A stretch of 7,942 nt of DNA from DAOPXV01 sp035352535 (GCA_964545075.1 CAZJFS010000194.1:1-7942), one strand, 5' to 3'. Numbered from the stretch's first letter, positions 1-6,419 are shown. Numbers and translations are program-made. The notes: generated from the sequence alone by a model not told the origin.

Positions 1-1
1 A

Positions 2-1534
2 CCTAAAAACGTGTTTTTAAGGAATGAGAACGACCACTCGGATGTTGCGTGCGAGATATCTTATAACGAAAAAACAAAACAAATAAATGTAACGCCGAAG
101 GATAAATTCAAATATTGCACTACCTATCAACTTATCATAAGCCGCGGCGTGACGGATCTGGCTGGAAATCTTTTTGATTCGACGATAGTTATAGAATTTA
201 CTACGCTTGAAGAACCCGACATAACCGCGCCTGAGGTAAAGAGGGTTTCGCCTCTCGATAACGCGAAGGATATTCCGGTAGATTCAGCTATCACGGCCTG
301 GTTTACGAAAAAAATAAAGGATTCGACGATCACCGAGCGCAACATAAGTTTATTCGCTCTCGAAAGCTCTAATTCATCTGATATATTCTGTAAGATAGCT
401 TATGAGGAGCGCGATGTTAAAGTCGTTATAACGCCTATTTCAAAACTTAAATATGCGAGCAGATACAAGGTCGTTATAAAAAACTTGACCGATAATTCCG
501 GAAATCAGATGAAAGCCGCTTATAACTTCACTTTTGAAACTGAATCGGAGCCGGATCACGATCCGCCGTCTGTGATTAATTCATATCCGAAAAACAATTC
601 GAAAAACGTTTCGACGAAAGATGAAATTTATGTGAAGTTCAGTGAACCGGTGGAACCTTCGACGATCAATTCAGAAACTATCAAGCTTTCGTACAATAAG
701 AAATCCGTAGAATTTGACGCCATTTATCAGCCTGAATCCTGCGCTGTTCTTTTGAAACCGGCGAAACCGCTTGAATATGATAAGCTTTATACGGTCGAAG
801 TTGCGCCGGACATTTCGGATCTGAGCGGGAACAAACTTGGCGTATCGCATGTTTTTCAATTTAAGACCCATGAACTGCCCGATTTTGAAAAACCGAAGGT
901 TACGACGGTGAATCCGCAGAACGGCGCGTCCGAAGTATCAAAACATATTCAGATACAGGCAAGTTTCTCGAAAAAATTAAAAAGCGCGACAATTAATAAA
1001 TATACTTTTTTTATAAGTAACGACGCTACCGAAGAGCAGGTGTCAGGAAAAGTCATATATGACACGGCGAAAAGCATGGCTACTTTTATGCCTTCCGAAG
1101 AGTTTAAGGAAGGCGTAACTTATCGCGCGACGCTTACGGAAGGAATAACCGACCTGGCCAGAAACCCTCTTGAAAAAGGCATTTCATGGGCGTTTACGGT
1201 CGGCTCGCCACGCGATTTCTCAAAACTCGACCTGGTGTCGTGTTATCCAAAATCAAATGAATTGAACGTTCCGGTCGATATGGAGATCGCGCTTACGTTC
1301 AATAAGCCGATAAATGAAGGAACGGCTAATGAATACACGATACTCGTATCCGACGGCGCTAAAAAGCTGTCAGGCGACATATCTTTCGATTCGACCGGGA
1401 AAAAGATCGTGTGGAAGCCTAAAGCGAAGCTCAAAAAAGCTATGACGTATAACGTCACTATAACGAACGGCCTCGAGGATAATGACGCCCAGTGCCTTTC
1501 GAAGAAAGTAAGATTCTCGTTTACAACTAAGTGA
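2..1534 (+). CDS. Multi-repeat SbsA-type Ig-like domain protein, 5'-partial
   Basis: The reading frame is open to the left edge (codons from position 2), so the GTG at 11 is an internal valine and the gene starts outside the window. Counting residues from that GTG, the protein shows the end of one unit and four full units of about 105-110 residues, each ending in a strand like 'F.F.T' (for example FEFTT near 62-65, FTFET 173-177, FQFKT 282-286, FSFTT 502-506). Units are joined by a short acidic linker and a proline-rich strand ('PDITAPEVKRVSPLDNAKDI' 69-88, then 181-199, 290-308, 400-420). Each carries the pattern 'TIN/TIT...', 'L.Y...Y.V.I..G..D..GN'. This is the signature of Big_5/SbsA Ig-like domains of bacterial surface proteins, typical of exported adhesive or stalk-forming proteins. 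The protein ends directly after the last domain, with no LPXTG, type IX sorting or membrane anchor, so any signal peptide or anchor must be upstream. It converges on the CPBP gene with only 10 bases between stops. No ligand can be inferred. Confidence 0.85.
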   Translation, partial: PKNVFLRNENDHSDVACEISYNEKTKQINVTPKDKFKYCTTYQLIISRGVTDLAGNLFDSTIVIEFTTLEEPDITAPEVKRVSPLDNAKDIPVDSAITAWFTKKIKDSTITERNISLFALESSNSSDIFCKIAYEERDVKVVITPISKLKYASRYKVVIKNLTDNSGNQMKAAYNFTFETESEPDHDPPSVINSYPKNNSKNVSTKDEIYVKFSEPVEPSTINSETIKLSYNKKSVEFDAIYQPESCAVLLKPAKPLEYDKLYTVEVAPDISDLSGNKLGVSHVFQFKTHELPDFEKPKVTTVNPQNGASEVSKHIQIQASFSKKLKSATINKYTFFISNDATEEQVSGKVIYDTAKSMATFMPSEEFKEGVTYRATLTEGITDLARNPLEKGISWAFTVGSPRDFSKLDLVSCYPKSNELNVPVDMEIALTFNKPINEGTANEYTILVSDGAKKLSGDISFDSTGKKIVWKPKAKLKKAMTYNVTITNGLEDNDAQCLSKKVRFSFTTK

Positions 1535-1544
1535 TCAACGTCAA

Positions 1545-2222
1545 TCATAATTTCAGTATGGCGTCGGCGATTGTATCGGCGAGTTGATGGCCAAGCCATG
1601 GGGCGAAAACTGTTTTTGTCCGGACGTATGAAATGGCGAAGCAAAATCCGCCTACGAAGACCGTAAGCTGTAAAAATAGCGGATATCTGGCGTGGACAAG
1701 CGCAAAAATCAGGCTTGAAAAGAAAACGGCGGGTTGAATATTTCTGAAAAGATAATTAAATAAAGGGATCATAAAAGCCCTGAATATTATTTCTTCGTAA
1801 AAATTCGAAAACAGGTTTCCGGTTATCGACCAGTAATTGACTACAAATTGAAACTTCAATCCGTAAAGAAGCCATTGCGCGACGGCAAAACCGGCCAATG
1901 CCATCCCGGCGATCAAACCATGAATAAAAGCGTCTTTTGTCACTTTAAACGAAATTTTTTTAAATAATTTGTAACGCGCCAGAATATGAAGGCAGGCGAG
2001 GCAGAAGAGAAAATCAGGCATTCCGAATATGAAAATATGCCGGAGCAGTAAATTCGGACCGGGATTGTCCAGGCGTAGAAAATTCTGAAGAAAGCCGGTA
2101 ATAAACGCATTGGAAAACATCACCCATAGAAGGGTGGCGGCTATTATTGAGGAAAAAACGGCCAATCGCGTTCTCAGCGAATGATCATTTTCGAATATGA
2201 AATTCTCCGGATTTCTGTTCAT
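1545..2222 (-). CDS. CPBP family intramembrane metalloprotease (CAAX/Abi type)
   Basis: This 225-residue multi-pass membrane protein has the three motifs of the CPBP family (PF02517): EExxxR at E143-E144-R148 (EEIIFRA), FxxxH at F173-H177 (FALVH), and HxxxD at H212-D216 (GHQLAD). In characterised members these glutamates and histidines lie in the membrane and form the active site. Hydrophobic stretches lie near 19-43, 57-82, 98-122, 139-160, 165-178, 184-200 and 205-224. Known relatives include eukaryotic Rce1 CAAX proteases and bacterial proteins involved in bacteriocin immunity or cleavage of membrane proteins; the substrate here is unknown. The ATG start has no strong Shine-Dalgarno (only AGTGA about 12 bases upstream). 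It lies 60 bases after the sensor kinase stop on the same strand and may be co-transcribed, although a weak promoter-like pair lies in that gap. Family is firm, function open. Confidence 0.9.
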   Translation of the reverse strand: MNRNPENFIFENDHSLRTRLAVFSSIIAATLLWVMFSNAFITGFLQNFLRLDNPGPNLLLRHIFIFGMPDFLFCLACLHILARYKLFKKISFKVTKDAFIHGLIAGMALAGFAVAQWLLYGLKFQFVVNYWSITGNLFSNFYEEIIFRAFMIPLFNYLFRNIQPAVFFSSLIFALVHARYPLFLQLTVFVGGFCFAISYVRTKTVFAPWLGHQLADTIADAILKL

Positions 2223-2243
2223 GGCGTTTTATTTCACTTTTTT

Positions 2244-2273
2244 AAAATAACCGTTTTCAGGAAGGTTCGTCAA
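2244..2273 (-). promoter_or_regulatory. Weak candidate promoter for the CPBP gene
   Basis: On the minus strand, TTGACG (2268-2273) is followed after 18 bases by TATTTT (2244-2249). The -35 matches consensus at five of six positions and the -10 at four of six. The predicted start would leave a leader of only about 14 bases. Read-through from the kinase gene upstream is an equally good explanation. Confidence 0.3.
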
Positions 2274-2282
2274 AAGTTATTA

Positions 2283-3728
2283 TTAAGCTGCCGGAAGCGT
2301 GAAAATAAACGTGCTTTTTTTGCCGGGTTCGCTTTCGGCCCTTATCTTTCCGCCATTTTTGGAAATGAAGTCATGGCAGAGTATCAATCCGAATCCGCTT
2401 CCCCGTTCTCCCGCCGTTCCTACCGACGAGATTTTTTCACCGAGTTTAAAAAGTTTTTCCATTATCTGCGGGCTTATTCCCGCTCCGGTGTTTGAAACGG
2501 AAACTTCAGCGAATGACCCTTTTTTCAAAGTGGATACTTCGATTCTTCCGCCTTCAGGCGTAAACTTTATCGCGTTGTTTATGAGATTTCTCACCACCGT
2601 GAGTATCATTTCGCGGTCCGCCGTTACGTAAGTTTCCGCGGCGTTTATCGTAAGCGTTATATTCTTGTTGGCGGCGGCCCGGGAATAAATATTCGCGTTG
2701 CTTGCGATAACGTCCTTTATATCGAATTTTTCAATCGCCGTAGTGATATCGCCTTTTTGCATTCTGGCCCATTTGAGTATGCTTTCGACAAGCTCGAGTG
2801 TTTTGGACAGTGAAGTTCTTACGCTCAAAACGGTCGCTTCTCTGGATTCTCTGTCCATGTCTACGCATAAAATAGTGTCGATGAACATAATAAAAGCCGC
2901 CAGCGGGCTTTTCAGATCGTGCGCAAGGATGCTGAAAAATTTATCCTTCGTGGCGTTAAGAGTTTTCAATTCCTCCGTGTTCTTCTTTTTTTCAATGGCG
3001 GTTGATAGTATTCCGGCTATCGGAAAAAACAGCATTATTATATATTCTTCCCATAAGATGTCGGTCGCGTTTCCGATGAAAACGATGAACCCGTTGTATT
3101 CGTTATTTATGAATAAAGGCAGCGTGAAAAGGCTTGACGCGCCGATAGAAGATATATAATCTTTTATATCGCCGGGTAAAAATTCATCCACCGGATAATT
3201 TATCATCACTTCTTCGTTGAGATGTTTTTTCCAGGATGAAACTTTTTCATAGCTGAATTCGGCAGGGATTTTTTTCCCGGTATCGTCGATCCATTCGTAT
3301 GTTGTTTTGGCCGTATTTTCAGACGAGTCTTCAAAAATATGTATGCTTTTCAAACCGGTTCGTCTGGATACGCGCTCAAATACGGTTGAAAAATAAGTGG
3401 CCGGGTCGTCGGATTTATAAACCATCTGGATCGCTTCGGTTATTATCATGCGATATTCCTGCTGCGATTTTCTGTCAGTCTCATTTTTTTTGTAGTCGCG
3501 TATTTCAATATTAAGACGGGAGATGGACTTTGAAAGGCGCCGGTTTTGCAGGATGACTAATGCCAGCGAAGTGAGAAGCAGCGTAAATATAATAATAAAC
3601 GCCGGCGTTTCAAAAGAACGATTCAGCGTTTCTTCTGAAGCGGCAGCGGCGCTTTGAAAGGGAATAGCGTTTTGTAAAACCGCCGCCATAAAAAAATTTT
3701 TTATGCAACATTTTGAAAAATCAGCCAT
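2283..3728 (-). CDS. Membrane-anchored sensor histidine kinase with GAF-like sensor region
   Basis: The 481-residue protein begins with a weakly hydrophobic, signal-like segment (about 10-29, ending in a run of alanines), a short loop and one clear membrane helix (about 43-61). A coiled, charged stretch (62-95) and a probable cytoplasmic GAF-like domain (about 90-245) follow. The kinase core has the H box FSILAHDLKSPL (H270), N box NLINNAIKFT (381-390), a G1 box that reads SNTGAGI (412-418, Asn where Asp is commonest), and a G2 box ERGSGFGL (441-448). It should autophosphorylate H270 and pass phosphate to a response regulator. The REC-PP2C protein about 840 bases away is the only REC domain in view, so pairing is plausible but unproven. 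The ATG at 3728 is the first codon of the predicted transcript and has no real Shine-Dalgarno. M14 (3689) is an alternative start that would shorten the signal-like segment, but it also lacks one. Family assignment is firm; the signal sensed is unknown. Confidence 0.93.
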   Translation of the reverse strand: MADFSKCCIKNFFMAAVLQNAIPFQSAAAASEETLNRSFETPAFIIIFTLLLTSLALVILQNRRLSKSISRLNIEIRDYKKNETDRKSQQEYRMIITEAIQMVYKSDDPATYFSTVFERVSRRTGLKSIHIFEDSSENTAKTTYEWIDDTGKKIPAEFSYEKVSSWKKHLNEEVMINYPVDEFLPGDIKDYISSIGASSLFTLPLFINNEYNGFIVFIGNATDILWEEYIIMLFFPIAGILSTAIEKKKNTEELKTLNATKDKFFSILAHDLKSPLAAFIMFIDTILCVDMDRESREATVLSVRTSLSKTLELVESILKWARMQKGDITTAIEKFDIKDVIASNANIYSRAAANKNITLTINAAETYVTADREMILTVVRNLINNAIKFTPEGGRIEVSTLKKGSFAEVSVSNTGAGISPQIMEKLFKLGEKISSVGTAGERGSGFGLILCHDFISKNGGKIRAESEPGKKSTFIFTLPAA

Positions 3729-3734
3729 CGCCTT

Positions 3735-3763
3735 ATTATACCAGCAAATTAATTATATGACAA
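3735..3763 (-). promoter_or_regulatory. Extended -10 sigma70 promoter of the histidine kinase gene
   Basis: On the minus strand, TTGTCA (3758-3763, five of six matches) is separated by exactly 17 bases from a perfect TATAAT (3735-3740), which is preceded by TGG, giving an extended -10 (TGnTATAAT). Seven bases from the last T of the -10 is position 3728, the A of the ATG, so the transcript would be leaderless. A second TATAAT lies at 3752-3757 but has no good -35; it would add about 17 bases of leader. Confidence 0.75.
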
Positions 3764-3796
3764 TGCTTTTTTAAGAATAATATTTCATAATCAGCC

Positions 3797-3865
3797 ATGG
3801 CGTTAAACTCTGGCGATATTTATCCGCCGTATTTATTTGAAAACATGTTCGGCCTGAAAAACTAA
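3797..3865 (+). CDS. Possible 22-residue small ORF abutting the terminator
   Basis: An ATG at 3797 opens 22 codons (MALNSGDIYPPY...FGLKN) ending in TAA at 3863-3865. An in-frame stop at 3788-3790 shows that it is not the tail of a longer ORF in the present sequence. Its stop codon overlaps the first bases of the terminator stem at 3864, as seen for genuine last genes of transcription units. There is no Shine-Dalgarno upstream of the ATG and I recognise no promoter on the plus strand, so it may be chance, or the relic of a gene once served by the terminator. No similarity is recognised. Confidence 0.2.
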   Translation: MALNSGDIYPPYLFENMFGLKN

Positions 3866-3894
3866 AACACCCGTCAAATTTTAACGGGTGTTTT
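3864..3894 (-). terminator. Intrinsic terminator ending the cyclophilin-phosphatase-STAS operon
   Basis: A perfect 11-bp stem (AAAACACCCGT at 3864-3874 against ACGGGTGTTTT at 3884-3894) encloses a 9-base loop. On the minus strand the stem ends in TTTT, followed by AG and five more T; on the plus strand it ends in a run of five T. It could therefore work both ways. It lies about 50 bases beyond the stop of the zinc-ribbon gene, and separates that operon from the kinase promoter. Confidence 0.85.
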
Positions 3895-3942
3895 TACATA
3901 GTTATTTAATATTAATTTTTATGTGTATTTAAACGTCAGGAT

Positions 3943-4128
3943 TTAATTTCTTTCTTTTTTTATGAGATTCGCCGTTCCGCAGTTTTCACAAACTGCCTGC
4001 GCTCTGCCCTTTACTTCGGAATCAAAAAGTTTGAAGCCCGTCTGGGTGTCGCCGACGCTCTGGCATGATTTGCAGATTATCTTTCTGAATGGGATAGAAA
4101 CCGGGTCCATTTGTAAGTTAGTTGTCAT
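3943..4128 (-). CDS. Small four-cysteine zinc-ribbon protein
   Basis: This 61-residue ORF carries two CxxC knuckles, CKSC (19-22) and CENC (47-50), 24 residues apart, which is the layout of a single treble-clef or zinc-ribbon fold binding one zinc ion. There is no signal peptide or membrane segment, so it should be cytoplasmic; the C-terminus is basic (KKERN). Its start is well supported: AGGGGG (4136-4141) lies seven bases before the ATG. It follows the STAS gene by 72 bases on the same strand and is the last gene before the terminator, so it is probably co-transcribed with the partner-switching genes. I do not recognise its family. Zinc ribbons of this size can bind nucleic acid or act as protein adaptors, and nothing here decides which. 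The ORF is real on start, cysteine spacing and position; the function is unknown. Confidence 0.75.
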   Translation of the reverse strand: MTTNLQMDPVSIPFRKIICKSCQSVGDTQTGFKLFDSEVKGRAQAVCENCGTANLIKKERN

Positions 4129-4200
4129 AAAAAATCCCCCTGTCTTTGAAAATGTACACTAAAAATATCGTCTGAATTTCGAATATTTATAGCGTTAAAG

Positions 4201-4548
4201 TTATTGTTTGGTTTCAAAAAAAGCAACCGCTTCTTCCTGCGTTTTGAAAAATTTTACGACGCCTTTGAAACCTATTATATTGAAGACTTTATCTATCGTT
4301 ACGGGAAGACAGCAGAACACTATGTTTCCGTTCTTTGAAACTATAGTGTTGCGGGCGGATATTATAACGGAAATAGCCGAGGAATCTATGTAGGCGGTCT
4401 TCGAAAAATCGATTATCAGCCTGTACTGGTTTGAATTGAAAACGTCGTTGAAAGCGTTTTTTAACTCGGCGTTGTTTAATATATTGACTTCTCCGTCAAT
4501 ATAGACTATTCCGTAACTGCCTTTATTTTCAAACTTGACTGTCATCAT
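4201..4548 (-). CDS. STAS-domain anti-sigma factor antagonist
   Basis: The 115-residue protein is a single STAS domain of normal length. The N-terminal strands (GIVYIDGEVNILNNAELK) are followed by the diagnostic core IDFSKTAYIDSSAISVI (46-62). In SpoIIAA and RsbV-type proteins the second serine of the 'DSSG' motif is phosphorylated by a switch kinase; here that is S57, and the usual glycine is alanine. Unphosphorylated protein would bind the kinase/anti-sigma factor and release its sigma factor or another target. It lies 21 bases downstream of the REC-PP2C phosphatase gene, the expected enzyme for S57. The upstream AAAGGAG (4561-4567) is 12 bases before the first of two adjacent ATG codons, rather far, which favours the first ATG. 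A perfect 12-bp palindrome spans this spacer. Role by family is firm; the target pathway is unknown. Confidence 0.92.
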   Translation of the reverse strand: MMTVKFENKGSYGIVYIDGEVNILNNAELKNAFNDVFNSNQYRLIIDFSKTAYIDSSAISVIISARNTIVSKNGNIVFCCLPVTIDKVFNIIGFKGVVKFFKTQEEAVAFFETKQ

Positions 4549-4551
4549 ATT

Positions 4552-4563
4552 GAGAAATTTCTC
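4552..4563. repeat. Perfect 12-bp palindrome in the STAS ribosome-binding region
   Basis: GAGAAATTTCTC reads the same on both strands and overlaps the GAG of the Shine-Dalgarno sequence (AAAGGAG) of the STAS gene. It has no loop, so it cannot form a stable hairpin by itself. It could be a protein-binding site, a site for RNA pairing, or chance in an AT-rich spacer. Confidence 0.5.
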
Positions 4564-4569
4564 CTTTGT

Positions 4570-5766
4570 TTAGTTGCGCTTGCCGGTACGTTTGATGAAA
4601 ACCAGAGTAACATCGTCGCTTTTATTGGGCGAAAAATTCGATACATCCGCTACTATTTTATCTACGGTTTCCTGCGGAGAATTATTATAATTCGATTTAA
4701 TGAGGTCTATCAACCGGTCTTCGCCGAAGAAATTCAGGGATTCCTTTTCGGCTTCCGTAACGCCATCGGTGTAAATGGCGACTATATCGCCTTCGTCGAA
4801 TTTATATGCGGCCGAAACTATTTCGACCTGCGGGAACGCGCCAAGGAAAGGGCCCGTCGAATCGAGCTGGCCGACGCTCATATCTTTTTTTATTATGAAT
4901 GGCGGCAGATGTCCGGCGTTTACATATGATTCGAATACTCCGGTCTCGATGTTTAATATGGCTATGAAAATTGTTATGAATTTGCCCATGCCGATGTCGC
5001 GGATGAGCATGGCGTTGATTTTATTACAGATATCAATGAGCGAAAGTTTTTCGGCCAGAAGTACGCGCACGAGCGTCCTTACCATGACCATTAAAAGCGC
5101 CGCGGTTATGCCTTTACCTGAAACGTCGCCGACGCATATGGCGACGCGTTCGTTGTCGACGGGAATGAAATCGTAAAAATCGCCGCCGACGGTCTTTGCG
5201 GGAATCATTTTGGCGCCGAAGCTGAAATTTTCATGAACCGGAAATTTAGTCGGCATCATGTTAAGCTGGATCGCCGCCGCGGTTTTGAGGTCGTGTCCCA
5301 GAAGGCTTATATCTTCCTGGCTGGTTCCGCTTCCCATGGAAGACATAAGCGTATTGACGTATTTTGTTTTCTGGCTCTTTCTGAGGAGAGATTCGATCCT
5401 TACGTTCAATTCCATTACGTTGAAAGGCTTGGTGATATAATCGTCGACGCCCGTGGTGAAACCTTCGACCTTGTCGCGGACGCCGTCCTTAGCCGTTAAC
5501 ATTATTATTGGCGTGTTTGAAAACTCAGGATTTTCACGCAATTTTTTAATTAAATCAAAACCGTTCATACGCGGCATCATATTGTCCACTATGAACAGAT
5601 CCGGCTTAAAGGTTTTCACCTTTTCGATTGCGTCGCATCCGTCGTTTGAAATTTCAACGAGGTAATTAGTCTTCAGACTTGCCGTGAGCAGCTTTCTGAT
5701 GACTTCCTCGTCATCAACCACGAGGATCTTATGTTTTTTGTGGTCGGCGGTTTCAGGCTTATTCAA
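4570..5766 (-). CDS. Response regulator with PP2C phosphatase output (RsbU/SpoIIE type)
   Basis: This 398-residue two-domain protein starts with a REC domain (about 12-130): acidic pair D18-D19, phospho-acceptor D61 in FIVDNMMP, T91 and K113 (ITKPF). A linker (131-165) containing QLNMMP leads to a PP2C-type serine phosphatase (about 180-394) with GGDFYDF (194-200), GDVSGKG (213-219, metal-binding D214), YTDGVTEA (332-339, D334) and SDDVTLV (383-389). All metal ligands I can check are present, so it should be active. Phosphorylation of D61 would control dephosphorylation of a STAS partner, most likely the next gene. The start is TTG at 5766: GGTGA (5773-5777) lies six bases upstream, no ATG occurs before residue 63, and later starts would destroy the first REC strand. 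It lies 38 bases after the cyclophilin gene. A histidine kinase to drive it is not in the operon but one lies nearby. Confidence 0.95.
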   Translation of the reverse strand: MNKPETADHKKHKILVVDDEEVIRKLLTASLKTNYLVEISNDGCDAIEKVKTFKPDLFIVDNMMPRMNGFDLIKKLRENPEFSNTPIIMLTAKDGVRDKVEGFTTGVDDYITKPFNVMELNVRIESLLRKSQKTKYVNTLMSSMGSGTSQEDISLLGHDLKTAAAIQLNMMPTKFPVHENFSFGAKMIPAKTVGGDFYDFIPVDNERVAICVGDVSGKGITAALLMVMVRTLVRVLLAEKLSLIDICNKINAMLIRDIGMGKFITIFIAILNIETGVFESYVNAGHLPPFIIKKDMSVGQLDSTGPFLGAFPQVEIVSAAYKFDEGDIVAIYTDGVTEAEKESLNFFGEDRLIDLIKSNYNNSPQETVDKIVADVSNFSPNKSDDVTLVFIKRTGKRN

Positions 5767-5804
5767 TTTAATTCACCATTTTATTCAACTTAAAATGAAC
5801 TATA

Positions 5805-6407
5805 TTATTTGCTTAAAGTTTCGGGTTTGTATTCGTGGCTTCTCTTTTTGAGCATGACTACTTTTTCCATTTTGTCGCCGACCTGGACCTTATCGACTAT
5901 TTCAACGCCGGATATTACCTGGCCGAATACGGTGTGTTTTCCGTCTAAGTGAGGCGTAGCGCGGTGCGTTATGAAGAACTGGCTGCCGCCCGTGTCTTTG
6001 CCGGCGTGCGCCATCGAAAGGACGCCTCTCGTGTGTTTATGCGTGTTTTTTTCGCATTCGCATCTGATGCGGTAGCCGGGGCCGCCCGCGCCTGTTCCGG
6101 TCGGGTCGCCGCCCTGGATAACGAAATCGGGAACGACTCTGTGGAATGTAAGGCCGTCATAATAGCCTTTTTCGATGAGATTTACAAAGTTGGCAACCGT
6201 ATTGGGCGTTTCATCTTCGAAAAGCTCTATTACCATATCGCCGTATTTTGTGGTCATTTTAACTTGAGGCAGGGCCTTGTCGTCGATAACGACTTCGGAT
6301 GTACCCTTGGGAGCGTCAGGCGCTTTTGCGTCCTGAGCTATCGCTTTTTTGGTTCCGAACAACATTACGATCATAAAAACTAAAATGAGAACTGAATTTA
6401 ACTTCAA
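5805..6407 (-). CDS. Exported cyclophilin-type peptidyl-prolyl cis-trans isomerase
   Basis: The 200-residue protein has an N-terminal signal peptide (basic start, hydrophobic 6-18, likely cleavage after AIA at 24) and a linker to a cyclophilin domain (about 48-190). Key motifs are FHRVVPDFVIQGGDPTGTG (88-106; catalytic R90, F95 and Q98 by analogy with R55, F60 and Q63 of CypA), GSQFFITH (141-148; Q143 and F145) and LDGKHTVFGQV (154-164). The position of the cyclosporin-contact tryptophan is histidine (H153), as in many bacterial cyclophilins. It should speed proline isomerisation of proteins in the periplasm or outside the cell. The start is TTG at 6407: GGAGGG (6414-6419) lies six bases upstream, and a consensus promoter lies just beyond. 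It is the first gene of the operon with the REC-PP2C, STAS and zinc-ribbon genes. It has no lipobox cysteine. Family and export are well supported; the link with the regulators is not. Confidence 0.95.
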   Translation of the reverse strand: MKLNSVLILVFMIVMLFGTKKAIAQDAKAPDAPKGTSEVVIDDKALPQVKMTTKYGDMVIELFEDETPNTVANFVNLIEKGYYDGLTFHRVVPDFVIQGGDPTGTGAGGPGYRIRCECEKNTHKHTRGVLSMAHAGKDTGGSQFFITHRATPHLDGKHTVFGQVISGVEIVDKVQVGDKMEKVVMLKKRSHEYKPETLSK

Positions 6408-6413
6408 TTTAAT

Positions 6414-6419
6414 CCCTCC
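6414..6419 (-). promoter_or_regulatory. Shine-Dalgarno that fixes a TTG start (cyclophilin)
   Basis: GGAGGG on the minus strand, followed by ATTAAA and TTG at 6407. The strength and ideal six-base spacing decide for the TTG over the later in-frame ATG (residue 12), which would remove most of the signal peptide. Confidence 0.85.

Noticed and set aside
11..13. GTG as the start codon of the Ig-like repeat protein
   Set aside because: The frame is open to the window edge and the sequence starts in the middle of an Ig-like unit, so this is an internal codon.
1243..1644. Minus-strand open frame with a hydrophobic segment across the end of the Ig-like gene
   Set aside because: It overlaps two supported genes in other frames; the hydrophobic stretch comes from antisense reading of beta-strand codons.
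4129..4200. Internal promoter before the zinc-ribbon gene
   Set aside because: TATAAA- and TACATT-like boxes occur in this AT-rich gap, but none has an acceptable -35 at 16-18 bases.
4775..5499. Plus-strand open frames opposite the REC-PP2C gene
   Set aside because: They are shadows of a well-supported gene, with no plausible start signals or domains.
5949..6383. Long plus-strand open frame opposite the cyclophilin gene
   Set aside because: It is antisense to a gene with clear family motifs, is rich in arginine and alanine from reverse codon bias, and has no recognisable domain.
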